Positions 18,665 through 27,230 of a DNA stretch of 64,000 nucleotides are shown one piece after another. Position 1 is the stretch's first letter, and the number at the start of each line of letters is the position of its first letter. The DNA lies in the NCBI RefSeq assembly GCF_030056795.1, contig NZ_JASHKQ010000001.1:930001-994000 (forward strand), read 5' to 3'. Position numbers and translations under genes: made by a program. This DNA comes from Rhodococcus sp. IEGM 1381. Its GTDB lineage: Bacteria; Actinomycetota; Actinomycetes; Mycobacteriales; Mycobacteriaceae. Under the pieces are notes generated by a model. It worked only from the letters and a program-made list of their open reading frames with translations. It was not told the DNA's origin and did no database searches.

Positions 18665-19483
18665 ATGGCACACACACCGAACTCGGGCCCGGACTCCGCC
18701 CACGGCGAGTCGGGGTCTTCGTCGACCACGGCAGAACACACACTCGCACCGGACAGGCTGCGTCGTCTCCGCATCTGGAACATTTCCCTGTCGGCGCTTC
18801 ATGCGATTCAGGCCGTTGTGGTTCTCGTCATCGCATCCGACTTCGCTATCGACCTGACCACCGCGTACCCCGCCGGACCCCCGGGAACCCGGGTCCCGGA
18901 GGCCCAGGCGGCGTTCGCGGTTTCCATCGGAATCGCCGTCGCAGTCTTCCTTGTGCTGGCGGCGGTGGACCACTTCGTCACCGGGGTACCGCTGCGAAAA
19001 GCATACGAGCGCAACCTCTCTCGCGGCATCAACCCGTTCCGGTGGCTCGAGTACAGCGTCAGTGCCACAATCATGGTCATTCTTATCGCCCTCTACGCCG
19101 GCATCACCCAGGTCACCGCCATCATCGCGATCATCGGTGCCAACGTCGCCATGATCCTGTTCGGCTGGCTCCAGGAACGCTCCAACCCGCCCGGGGGCCG
19201 GCCTGATCTCACCGCGTTCTGGTTCGGTTGCATCGCCGGCGCGGCACCCTGGGTAGCGATCACCGTGAACCTCGTCGGGGCCTCGGAAGTCCCCTCGTTC
19301 GTGTACGGAATCTTCTTCTCGTTGTTCATCTTCTTCATGAGCTTCGCCGCCAACCAGTGGCTGCAGTACCGAGGGGTCGGACCGTGGAAGGACTACGTGT
19401 TCGGCGAGTTCGTATACCTCGTCCTCAGTCTCGCCGCGAAGTCTGCTCTGGCGTGGCAGATCGTGGCCGGATCCCTCGCTTGA
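18665..19483 (+). CDS. Heliorhodopsin
   Basis: 272 residues with seven membrane spans after a ~30-residue hydrophilic N-terminus. Helix 7 contains LAAKSALAWQ, with the retinal Schiff-base lysine at 259; the probable counter-ion is Glu129 in FRWLEYSVSA (helix 3). His46 (ALHAIQ) and His103 (VDHFVTG) match the conserved histidines of the photoreceptor core. Also typical are NVAMILFGWLQE, FWFGCIAGAAPW and AANQWLQYR. Heliorhodopsins bind all-trans retinal, are inverted in the membrane (N-terminus inside) and have slow photocycles without strong ion pumping. No retinal-synthesis gene is in the window. The ATG has no clear ribosome-binding site and may be leaderless. The next gene starts inside its stop. 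Confidence 0.93.
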   Translation: MAHTPNSGPDSAHGESGSSSTTAEHTLAPDRLRRLRIWNISLSALHAIQAVVVLVIASDFAIDLTTAYPAGPPGTRVPEAQAAFAVSIGIAVAVFLVLAAVDHFVTGVPLRKAYERNLSRGINPFRWLEYSVSATIMVILIALYAGITQVTAIIAIIGANVAMILFGWLQERSNPPGGRPDLTAFWFGCIAGAAPWVAITVNLVGASEVPSFVYGIFFSLFIFFMSFAANQWLQYRGVGPWKDYVFGEFVYLVLSLAAKSALAWQIVAGSLA

Positions 19484-20265
19484 TCGGACGGAGCAGAAAC
19501 CAGCATCCGCGACACTTCGATGACGTCGTCCTGATCACCGGCGCGACATCCGGTATCGGTGCCGGACTCGCCACCCGATTTCACGCGCGCGGTGCCCAAG
19601 TCGTTGTCACCGGCCGCGACCGCACCCGACTGAGCTCCATGGCCGCCGAACACCCTGGCATGATGCCGGTCGTCATGGACGTCGCAGACCCGGAATCCGT
19701 GCGCCGCGCCATGAACGACATCGAATCAGCGCAACCACACGTCACCACTCTGATCAACAACGCCGGAGTTCAGCGCCCACTGGACTTCTCGGCGAAGGAG
19801 TTACCGGCGATCACCGACATCGCCGCCGAGATCGCAACCAACTTCACCGGACTCGTGGACGTCACCTCGACCGCGTTGCCTCTCCTGCGCCGAGCCCCTC
19901 GCGCACGGGTGGTGCACGTGGGCTCCGGTCTCGGCTTCGTTCCACTCACGGCCGCTCCCGTGTATTCCGCGACCAAAGCGGCCGTGCACTCGTTCGCCGT
20001 GAGCCTGCGTCATCAGTTGCGTTACAGCAACATTCAAGTTGTGGAACTCATCCCGCCGGTGGTCGACACGCCGCTACACCGCAGCATGCAGGCTGCGCCG
20101 CCGATGGCGATGCCATTGGACAAGTTCCTCGACTCGGTGATGGCCGGACTCGACAGCGGGGGCGACGAGATTGCGATCGGACTGGGTCGAGTGTCGATCA
20201 TCGGATCACGGCTTGCCCCGTCGATCCTGCTCAGGCTCATCAATCGAGACAGTCCGCCCCCCTAG
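19480..20265 (+). CDS. Short-chain dehydrogenase coupled to heliorhodopsin (DltE-like)
   Basis: About 261 residues. Rossmann motif GATSGIG at 21-27, NNAG, and the catalytic YSATK with a preceding Ser. No ATG or GTG lies before the glycine motif in frame; the TTG at 19480 overlaps the heliorhodopsin TGA (TTGA) and is taken as a coupled start, giving a 20-residue leader to the fold. SDRs include retinol/retinal reductases, and the context makes a retinoid-like substrate worth testing, but the closest look is to generic DltE-type enzymes. Its end overlaps the convergent GntP gene by 4 bp. Confidence 0.85.
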   Translation: MIGRSRNQHPRHFDDVVLITGATSGIGAGLATRFHARGAQVVVTGRDRTRLSSMAAEHPGMMPVVMDVADPESVRRAMNDIESAQPHVTTLINNAGVQRPLDFSAKELPAITDIAAEIATNFTGLVDVTSTALPLLRRAPRARVVHVGSGLGFVPLTAAPVYSATKAAVHSFAVSLRHQLRYSNIQVVELIPPVVDTPLHRSMQAAPPMAMPLDKFLDSVMAGLDSGGDEIAIGLGRVSIIGSRLAPSILLRLINRDSPPP

Positions 20266-21665
20266 AACACCACCCACAGCAGCGACGCGAGTGCGAATAT
20301 CGCGAGACCGAGTGTCGTTTCCATGACGGTCCATGTCTTGAGCGTCGTCTTCTCGTCCATGCCGAAGAAGCGGCTGACGAGCCAGAAGCCGGAATCGTTG
20401 ACGTGAGAGAGAACGGTTGCTCCGGCAGCGAGTGCGAACACCAGCAGCGCGATCTTGAAGTTGCTCAGATCCAGCTCGGCCACCTGGGTCGAGATCAGTC
20501 CGGCCGTGGTGGTCAATGCGACGGTCGCCGAACCCTGCGCGACGCGAAGAGCGGTGGCGATCAGGAAGGCCTGCAGCAGGATCGGCAGTCCGAGGCCGGA
20601 CAGCGAGGTGGTGAGCGACTGTCCGATCCCGCTGGCCCGCAGCACTCCGCCGAACATGCCGCCGGCACCGGTGATCAGGATGATCGAGCAGATCGGTCCG
20701 AGGGCCTGGTCCATGTACTTGGCACCGTCGGCCACCGGGAAGCGTCCGGGCGCGAGGATGAACAGGGCCAGCAGCAAGGTGATCAGCAGCGCGATGGGCG
20801 TCTGGCCGATGAGAGTCAGGGCAGCCGCCCAGGTTTCGTCGCCGGTCAGCACACCGGAGGTGGTCAGTGTGTTGACGACAGTGTTGAGCGAGATGAGCAC
20901 CAGTGGCGTCAAGAGAATGAACAGCACTGCGGCGAACTTCGGGGCCGGGTCGCGGAGCGCGGCCATTTCCTTGTCGTGTTCCTCGGAGTTCTGCGACCCG
21001 TCTGCGAAGAGGTCTGCAGGCATGGTGACGAATCGTTTTCCGAGCTGGGTGCCGACGAGGTAGGAGCCGACGAACCAGGCGACGACGGCGACGGGAACGC
21101 CGATGAGCAGTACCGATCCGATGTCTCCGCCGAGCAGTTCGGTGGCAGCGACCGGGCCGGGGTGCGGTGGGACGATGGCGTGCATCGCGGCGAACGCGCC
21201 TGCCGTCGGGAGTGCGTAGAGCAGGACCGAGCCGCCGAACCGTCTGGCGACCGTGAAAATTATGGGTAGAAAGACCACGAGACCGGCGTCGAAGAAGATG
21301 GGGAAGCCGAAGATGAGTGCGGCGACACCGAGTGCAAGTGGTGCCCGTTTGGCTCCGAACCGGTTGATCAGGGTATCGGCCAATACTTGAGCGCCACCGG
21401 TGATTTCGAGCAGTCTGCCGACCATGACGCCGAGGGCGACCAGTAGCGCCACCGAGCCGAGGGTCGAACTGAAGCCCGAGAGCAGTGCCGACGGCACGTC
21501 TGCAAGTGGGATTCCCGCGGCGACGGCGGTGAGGGCGCTGACCAGGACCAGGGAAACGAAGGCGTGCAGTTTCACCTTCATGATCAGGAAGAGCAGGATT
21601 GCGACGGCCGCGGCAGCGATCAGCAGCAGCGCCGTCGTGCCGTAGGCCGGTTCGATCGGATCCAT
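20262..21665 (-). CDS. GntP family gluconate:H+ symporter
   Basis: 467 residues with 12-14 hydrophobic segments. Typical segments are GFSSTLGSVALLVALGVMVG, FDAGLVVFLPI and the C-terminal HVNDSGFWLVSRFF, all marks of GntP/GntT permeases. It imports gluconate or a related sugar acid by proton symport. Start at 21665 with a GAGG site upstream; an upstream extension would lack membrane character. No gluconate kinase is adjacent. The divergent gap of 116 bp holds only a short TCGAA-T-TTCGA palindrome. Confidence 0.9.
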   Translation of the reverse strand: MDPIEPAYGTTALLLIAAAAVAILLFLIMKVKLHAFVSLVLVSALTAVAAGIPLADVPSALLSGFSSTLGSVALLVALGVMVGRLLEITGGAQVLADTLINRFGAKRAPLALGVAALIFGFPIFFDAGLVVFLPIIFTVARRFGGSVLLYALPTAGAFAAMHAIVPPHPGPVAATELLGGDIGSVLLIGVPVAVVAWFVGSYLVGTQLGKRFVTMPADLFADGSQNSEEHDKEMAALRDPAPKFAAVLFILLTPLVLISLNTVVNTLTTSGVLTGDETWAAALTLIGQTPIALLITLLLALFILAPGRFPVADGAKYMDQALGPICSIILITGAGGMFGGVLRASGIGQSLTTSLSGLGLPILLQAFLIATALRVAQGSATVALTTTAGLISTQVAELDLSNFKIALLVFALAAGATVLSHVNDSGFWLVSRFFGMDEKTTLKTWTVMETTLGLAIFALASLLWVVF

Positions 21666-21781
21666 CGGTGTACCTCGTTCGCTCGACTCGAATTTCGACC
21701 ATAACGGACAGTCGTGACGTCGCGCGGGGTAACGAGCGCCGGTTGTCGGTCGGCGGTGGGAGTGTGGAGTACCGTGCGGGT

Positions 21782-22747
21782 ATGAGTGATGGGGATCACG
21801 TAGTGGGTGGGGATCGTTCCGAAGAGCCGTCGAAGGAGCAGTTGCGCGAGCAGGCACAGCGCTACGCAGCGGCGGCCCGGCTGAAGATGAAGGAGCGGCG
21901 CGAAAAGGCGTCCGGGGGACTCGGAGCCATAGTTGCCGAACGCGCGGGCGGTTGGGACCTCGACGATCAGAACACCGTGGCGATGGACCGTCAGCAGAAG
22001 CTCTGGAACGGGGTGATGGACCGCTACTTCCGGATGGAGATCGACGGGTGGGAGACCATTCCCGAGTCGCCGGTTCTCGTCGTCGGCGTGCATTCGGGTG
22101 CGCCGTTCGTGTGGGATGCGTGGACCGTTGGTGCCCAGTGGTGGCGACACTTCGGCGAGAAGCGCATTCTGCACGGCACTGCGCACGACGCCCTGATGGC
22201 GTTTCCGTTGATCGGCAAAGTTTTTCGATCCATGGGTGTTCTTCCGGCGGCGCCGGACTCGATGTCGACGGCGCTGGCCGAGGGCCGAGACGTCATCGTG
22301 TGGCCGGGCGGTGAGGTCGATTCGTTGCGGCCCTGGAGCAAGCGCGACGAGGCGACTCTCGGTGGCCGAACCGGCTTCATCAAGCTCGCCATCCGGATGG
22401 GCGTACCCATCGTTCCGGTCGCGACAGTCGGAGGGGCCGACGCCATGCCGGTACTCATTCGCGGCGACAAGCTGTCGAAAGCGTTGAAGCTGGACAAGAT
22501 TGCGCGGTTGAAGGTCTTTCCCATCGCGATCTCGCTTCCATGGATCATTGCGCCGGCGGCGCTACCGCAGATTCCTTTGCCCGCGAAGATTCGTACCCGA
22601 TTCATGCCGCCGATCGAACTCGACCACGATCCGGCACGGTGCGACGACGAGGCTTATGTAGACGCGAAGTACGAGGAGGTGCGCTCGAGCATCCAATCCG
22701 GGATGGATGCCTTGGCCCGCAAGCGGAAGTTCCCTGTCTTCGGCTGA
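21782..22747 (+). CDS. Lysophospholipid acyltransferase-like protein
   Basis: 321 residues. A charged N-terminal ~75-residue region is followed by an LPLAT fold: GVHSGAPFVWDAW in place of the classic HxxxxD block, a second block around HGTAHDALMAFPLIGKVFRSMG, and WPGGEVD as the PEG-like motif. Members transfer acyl groups in glycerolipid synthesis at the inner membrane face. The degenerate first motif separates it from the classical PlsC at 24622. It precedes a DrrAB-like exporter on the same strand. Confidence 0.78.
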   Translation: MSDGDHVVGGDRSEEPSKEQLREQAQRYAAAARLKMKERREKASGGLGAIVAERAGGWDLDDQNTVAMDRQQKLWNGVMDRYFRMEIDGWETIPESPVLVVGVHSGAPFVWDAWTVGAQWWRHFGEKRILHGTAHDALMAFPLIGKVFRSMGVLPAAPDSMSTALAEGRDVIVWPGGEVDSLRPWSKRDEATLGGRTGFIKLAIRMGVPIVPVATVGGADAMPVLIRGDKLSKALKLDKIARLKVFPIAISLPWIIAPAALPQIPLPAKIRTRFMPPIELDHDPARCDDEAYVDAKYEEVRSSIQSGMDALARKRKFPVFG

Positions 22748-22843
22748 TTTCGGCTCACCTGGCAACGCGGACCGAAGCTGACCGCGATCGTTCCTAACGT
22801 CTTCGTCGTACGGATTCACTCAGTGCGACGAGGGGCGTCACAG

Positions 22844-23854
22844 ATGATCGAAACATCGGGATTGACCAAGACTTTTCGGCAGGGCAAGAAGACCGTGGAG
22901 GCGGTGCGCGGCATCGATCTGACGATCGGTGAGGGTGAGCTGGTGGCTCTGCTCGGCCCGAACGGGGCCGGCAAGTCGACGACTCTGCGCATGTTGACGA
23001 CGTTGCTCGAACCGACGTCGGGCTCGGCGCGGATCGCCGGATTCGATGTGGCGAAGGACCGGGACAGTGTTCGACGCAGTCTCGGCTACGTCGGCCAGGG
23101 CAACGGTGCGGGGCACAATCAGCGCGTCCGAGACGAACTGGTGGTGCAGGGGTTGTGCTACGGCATGACGCGTCGACGATCACGCACTCGCGCAGACGAA
23201 TTGATCGAGGCACTCGAACTCGGCGAGCTCGCGGCTCGCACTGTGTCCACGCTGTCCGGTGGGCAGCGGCGTCGACTCGACATCGCGTTGGGGTTGGTGC
23301 ACCGGCCATCGTTGCTGTTTCTCGACGAACCGACCACGGGTATGGACCCGCAGAGCCGAGCAAATCTCTGGGATCACATTCTGCGGCTCAGAAGGGAGAT
23401 GGGCACCACCATCGTGCTCACCACGCACTACCTCGACGAGGCCGATTCGATGGCCGAGCGGGTGATCGTCGTCGATCGCGGCACCGTCATCGCCGACGAC
23501 ACCGCCACGGCACTCAAATCGGAGCTGGCCGGTGACCTGATCGTCCTCACCGTGTCCGACGCGTCGGCGCTGAGTGCGCTCCTCGTCGGTGCTGCCGGGG
23601 TCAGAGACGTGACGGTTGCGGGTTCGCGGTTGAACATTCGGGTCGAGCGGGCCGAGGTGGTTCTTCCGGATCTCCTGCGGCTCAGCGAGTCTCATGGAAT
23701 CACGGTGCACACGGCAGACATGACGCGACCTACACTCGATGATGTGTTCCTCGGCCTCACCGGGCGCAGTCTTCGTGAGAGCGCCGCAGCGGGCAACCCC
23801 GATATCGACAACACTGCCCTCGAAACCGCAGGCGCGGCAGGAGAACTCCGATGA
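22844..23854 (+). CDS. DrrA-like ABC transporter ATPase
   Basis: 336 residues. Walker [10 protein letters not shown], signature LSGGQRRRLD, Walker B LFLDEPTTGMDP and a C-terminal DrrA-type domain. The ATG at 22844 follows ACGAGGGGCG. It drives the permease starting at 23851 (ATGA overlap). In actinobacteria DrrAB pairs export anthracyclines or, in mycobacteria, cell-envelope lipids; flanking acyltransferase genes favour a lipid here, which is inference. Confidence 0.88.
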   Translation: MIETSGLTKTFRQGKKTVEAVRGIDLTIGEGELVALLGPNGAGKSTTLRMLTTLLEPTSGSARIAGFDVAKDRDSVRRSLGYVGQGNGAGHNQRVRDELVVQGLCYGMTRRRSRTRADELIEALELGELAARTVSTLSGGQRRRLDIALGLVHRPSLLFLDEPTTGMDPQSRANLWDHILRLRREMGTTIVLTTHYLDEADSMAERVIVVDRGTVIADDTATALKSELAGDLIVLTVSDASALSALLVGAAGVRDVTVAGSRLNIRVERAEVVLPDLLRLSESHGITVHTADMTRPTLDDVFLGLTGRSLRESAAAGNPDIDNTALETAGAAGELR

Positions 23855-24606
23855 ACGTACTCTCTGGAAGTGTCTTGGTGATGGGCCGCGAATTGCGGCC
23901 GATGGTGCGCGATCCGTTCACCGTCATCTTCAGTCTCGTGCAGCCGCTGATCCTGCTGGCGCTGTTCGGCCCGCTTCTCACCGAGGTCCCGGGTCTCGGC
24001 AGCGGCAACGTGTGGGACTGGTTCGTTCCGGGGGTGCTTGCAATGATCACCATCTTCGGAACGTCGATGACGGGCTCGAACCTGCTGGCCGAATTGCAGC
24101 AGGGTTCGCACGAACGGATGTTGGTGACGCCGCTGCCGAGGTCGTCTCTGCTCGTCGGTCGCGCGTTCAAGGAAATGGTGCCGCTGGCCGCTCAAGCCGT
24201 GCTGATCGTCCTGGTGGCACTGCCGCTCGGGTTGTCGGTGAATCCCGTCGGCGCGGTCGTGGGTATCGTGCTGCTCGGTGTGTTCGGTGTCGGGCTCGGC
24301 GCATTGTCCTACACGCTGGCTCTCGCTGTGCGCGGGCAGGATTGGGTGTTCTGGTCCATCCAGCAGACATTGATGTTCCCCCTGCTCATCCTCTCGGGCA
24401 CCATGCTTCCGCTGACCGCAGCCCCGGGATGGATGCAGTTCTTGGTGAACATCAACCCACTCGGGTATCTGGTCGATGCCGAACGTGCACTGTTCGCGGG
24501 CGAGTTCACCGGTTCGACGGTGACGGCAGGTGTCGTTGCGGCCGCGGCCACCGCGGCAGTCGGACTTGCCGTCGGGATCCGGGCTATGGGCTCTTCGCGG
24601 GTGTGA
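23851..24606 (+). CDS. DrrB-like ABC-2 permease
   Basis: 251 residues, six predicted spans, with the ABC-2 signature region around NLLAELQQGSHERMLVTPL and the later FPLLILSGTMLPL. It pairs with the DrrA-like ATPase as the membrane component. A second acyltransferase starts 15 bp after its stop. Confidence 0.87.
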   Translation: MNVLSGSVLVMGRELRPMVRDPFTVIFSLVQPLILLALFGPLLTEVPGLGSGNVWDWFVPGVLAMITIFGTSMTGSNLLAELQQGSHERMLVTPLPRSSLLVGRAFKEMVPLAAQAVLIVLVALPLGLSVNPVGAVVGIVLLGVFGVGLGALSYTLALAVRGQDWVFWSIQQTLMFPLLILSGTMLPLTAAPGWMQFLVNINPLGYLVDAERALFAGEFTGSTVTAGVVAAAATAAVGLAVGIRAMGSSRV

Positions 24607-24621
24607 GGCTAAGCTCGCGTC

Positions 24622-25359
24622 ATGGATCGGCCTGCGGTAATTCTCGAAAACGATGTGACCGTGTACGACTTCTACCTGCGCCACCAGCAGAATCGTCAGG
24701 TCGCGAGGTTGGCGTACGCCACCTTGGCCAGGCGCTTCCGCCCGCGGGTGTCGTATCCCGACGGTGCCCGTGAGGAATTGCGTCGTCTGGTCTATGACAA
24801 CACCAGGCTGCTCATCGCCGTCAATCATCTGACCGAGAACGATCCCTACACCCTCGCAGCGGCGGCCTGGGCATCGCCGCTGCGTCCGGTGATCGGGCGT
24901 ACGAGGGTATTGGCCAAGGACGAATTATTCCAGGAACCCAAGCAGCGCAAGCGAATCGACATGATGGGCGGCATCCCGGTCTTCCGTGGGAAGAATCATG
25001 GAATGCGCGCAGTCAGCGCTGCAGGTAACCGCATGATGGATGTCAGTGCCGAGCGCATGAAGCGGGGCGACGACCTCGCAGTGTTCCCCGAGGGCACCTG
25101 CAACCTGGAGGATCCGACGACGGTGCAGCACGTCGGCAGCGGCATCGGCCACATCGCGCTGCGGGCACGCAAGCTCGGCGTCGAGCCGGTGCTGGTCTGT
25201 ATCGGGTTGAGCTACGGTCCTGGCACGCCGAAGGTGAAGCAGGCGAGCGTCTACATCGATACGCCCATCACCGAATTGCCCGAGAAGCCGATCGATTTCA
25301 CTCGGGTGGTGGCGGAGGGAATGCAGAAGGCACTCGACGGGGCAGTCGCCGCGTACTGA
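24622..25359 (+). CDS. 1-acyl-sn-glycerol-3-phosphate acyltransferase-like (PlsC family)
   Basis: 245 residues. Block I NHLTENDP is the HxxxxD motif, block II KDELFQEPKQRKRIDMMGGIPVFRG, block III FPEGTC. These are the catalytic and phosphate-binding blocks of PlsC acyltransferases, which make phosphatidic acid at the membrane. It lies 15 bp after the ABC-2 permease and is probably in the same operon. It differs from the upstream acyltransferase in having the intact HxxxxD. Confidence 0.88.
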   Translation: MDRPAVILENDVTVYDFYLRHQQNRQVARLAYATLARRFRPRVSYPDGAREELRRLVYDNTRLLIAVNHLTENDPYTLAAAAWASPLRPVIGRTRVLAKDELFQEPKQRKRIDMMGGIPVFRGKNHGMRAVSAAGNRMMDVSAERMKRGDDLAVFPEGTCNLEDPTTVQHVGSGIGHIALRARKLGVEPVLVCIGLSYGPGTPKVKQASVYIDTPITELPEKPIDFTRVVAEGMQKALDGAVAAY

Positions 25360-25364
25360 CGGAG

Positions 25365-26219
25365 CTAGCGCGATCGCTTGGCGGGGCGGTGTGTCAGCGC
25401 GTCGAAAACGCCCGAGATGATGGCTGCAACTTTGCGGCCCTTCTCTCGCTCGAACAGGGTGATCGTGGCGGCCCGTTCGGCGAGAGCGAGCAGGTGCCCG
25501 AACAGCCCGTGGTCGTAGGGTTTGAGCGATTTCGGGGATCGGCGGTGTTTGATCGCGTAGTACACGATGTCGCGAGCCATTGTGTAAAGCCGGCGGCTCG
25601 AGTAGTTGTAGGTCGTGAACCGCCAGTGCACTCGGCCCGCACCGAATTCGTGCTGGATGCTCGCGGCGGTATCGCGCACGATCGTGTACCCGGCCATTCT
25701 CAGGCGTAGGCAGAACTCGAAGTCGACGTAATCGACAAACATTTGTTCGTCGTAGCCTTCGACCACGGACCACGCCGTCACGTTGCAGAGGGACCCAGAG
25801 GTGATGCAGGCATCCACCTCGTAGACAGTGGGACCCGTGGGGTCCGAGCCGGACCGGACATTGGGATCGAGGATATTCGAGCACACGATTCCGACTCGGT
25901 CGCCGGTTCGGCTCATCAGTACGTCGATCATGTTCGTGCTGCACACCGAATCTTGATCCAGTAACAGAACCCACTGTGCCTCATCGGCAGCGGCGTTCTC
26001 GACGATGATGTTCAGGGCCGCTGCTATGCCGTGATTCTCGAGGCGTTCGATGACAACGACGTTCCGATAGCGCTCCGTCAGTCGACGGATTTCGTCGATG
26101 TTGCTGGAATTGTTGTCGATGACTCGGACGATATCGACTTGATCGACTATCGCGTCGAGGTTCTCCTCGAGCCTGGCCACATCGGGATTGAACGTGACGA
26201 TTCCCGCAGCGATTGTCAT
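25365..26219 (-). CDS. Family 2 glycosyltransferase, rhamnosyltransferase-like
   Basis: 284 residues. GIVTFNPDVARLEEN at the N-terminus and LLLDQDSVC with the DxD metal site are typical of GT2 rhamnosyltransferases such as WbbL/RfbN types. A catalytic-Asp region YVDFEFCLR follows. It would transfer a sugar from a nucleotide donor to a cell-envelope acceptor. The ATG has GGAGAG 12 bases upstream. It is convergent with PlsC by 5 bp and alone on its strand. Confidence 0.85.
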   Translation of the reverse strand: MTIAAGIVTFNPDVARLEENLDAIVDQVDIVRVIDNNSSNIDEIRRLTERYRNVVVIERLENHGIAAALNIIVENAAADEAQWVLLLDQDSVCSTNMIDVLMSRTGDRVGIVCSNILDPNVRSGSDPTGPTVYEVDACITSGSLCNVTAWSVVEGYDEQMFVDYVDFEFCLRLRMAGYTIVRDTAASIQHEFGAGRVHWRFTTYNYSSRRLYTMARDIVYYAIKHRRSPKSLKPYDHGLFGHLLALAERAATITLFEREKGRKVAAIISGVFDALTHRPAKRSR

Positions 26220-26390
26220 CTACAGCTCTCCGTAATGTGCCGTTCGCACGACACCGGGGGTGCGAGGGTAGTCGAGAGACGAAAGTACCGCAGAGTGACC
26301 GCGGCAGGGCAGTTGCCCGTCGGCCGTGGGCTCGGCCTGATACAAACAGGTGACAGGTAATTCGGATCGGCGTCTTCGTAGGAGATATTC

Positions 26391-27149
26391 GTGAGTGATC
26401 AGATCAAGACGGCCATCGTCACCGGTAGTGCGCGTGGAATCGGCGCAGCGGTGGCGAAACGGCTGGCCAAGGACGGGTTCGGAGTAGCCGTGGTGGACCT
26501 CGATGAGGCCGCATGCAGCGACACTGTCGGTGCCATTGCGGCCGCAGGCGGGCAGGCGGTGGCCATCGGAGCCAACGTCGCCGACGAGGAATCGGTCCAG
26601 ACCGCGGTCGATCGCATCGCGAGCGAGTTCGGTGCGCCGACCGTGCTGATCAACAACGCCGGTATCACTCGCGACAATTTGCTGTTCAAGATGACGGTGC
26701 AGGACTGGGATTCCGTACTCGGCGTGCACCTGCGTGGGTCGTTCCTTATGACCCGCGCGGTGCAGAAGCACATGATCGACGCCAAGTGGGGCCGAATCGT
26801 CAACCTGTCGAGCACGTCCGCCCTCGGTAACCGTGGACAGGCCAACTACTCCGCCGCCAAGGCCGGTATGCAGGGATTCACCAAGACCCTCGCTATCGAG
26901 CTCGGCAAGTTCGGCGTCACCGCCAACGCCATTGCCCCTGGGTTCATCGAGACCGAAATGACAGCGGCGACTGCAGAACGCGTCGGAATGCCGTTCGAGG
27001 ACTTCAAAGCTGCTGCAGCGTCGCAGATTCCGGTCAATCGTGTCGGACACCCCGACGACATCGCGCATCTGGCCTCGTTCTTCGTCAGCGAGGGTGCCGG
27101 CTTCATCTCGGGTCAGGTCGTCTACGCCGCTGGTGGTCCGAAAGACTGA
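26391..27149 (+). CDS. FabG-like 3-oxoacyl-ACP/acyl-CoA reductase
   Basis: 252 residues. GSARGIG cofactor loop, NNAG, SSTSA with the catalytic Ser, and YSAAK. The C-terminus (FISGQVVYAAGG) is the FabG pattern. It reduces beta-ketoacyl thioesters with NADPH; a carrier or CoA preference cannot be read. GTG start with GTAGGAG eight bases upstream. The 171-bp upstream gap holds only a short GGGCA-GT-TGCCC palindrome. Confidence 0.88.
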   Translation: MSDQIKTAIVTGSARGIGAAVAKRLAKDGFGVAVVDLDEAACSDTVGAIAAAGGQAVAIGANVADEESVQTAVDRIASEFGAPTVLINNAGITRDNLLFKMTVQDWDSVLGVHLRGSFLMTRAVQKHMIDAKWGRIVNLSSTSALGNRGQANYSAAKAGMQGFTKTLAIELGKFGVTANAIAPGFIETEMTAATAERVGMPFEDFKAAAASQIPVNRVGHPDDIAHLASFFVSEGAGFISGQVVYAAGGPKD

Positions 27150-27162
27150 TCTCTCCAGATGC

Positions 27163-27210
27163 GTCAATGGACCATTCACGAGCCCAGACGGGTGTGAATG
27201 GTCCATTCAC
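27163..27210. repeat. 48-bp double-palindrome repeat, type B, copy 1
   Basis: Two 17-bp palindromes (GTCAATGG-A-CCATTCAC and GTGAATGG-T-CCATTCAC) are separated by 14 bp that contain a CCC-AGAC-GGG mini-hairpin. The whole unit is itself an inverted repeat. It lies between the 3' ends of two convergent genes, 13 bp after the FabG stop and 20 bp after the SDR stop, so a bidirectional terminator is plausible. A second copy is at 28076-28123. Confidence 0.85.
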
Positions 27211-27230
27211 GCGGTTCGACGGGCCACCGA

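Noticed and set aside
21688..21698. TCGAA-T-TTCGA palindrome before the GntP gene
   Set aside because: Eleven bases, single copy, no adjacent regulator; not enough to call an operator.
26307..26318. GGGCA-GT-TGCCC palindrome before the FabG gene
   Set aside because: Short and GC-only, expected by chance, no second copy and no adjacent regulator gene.
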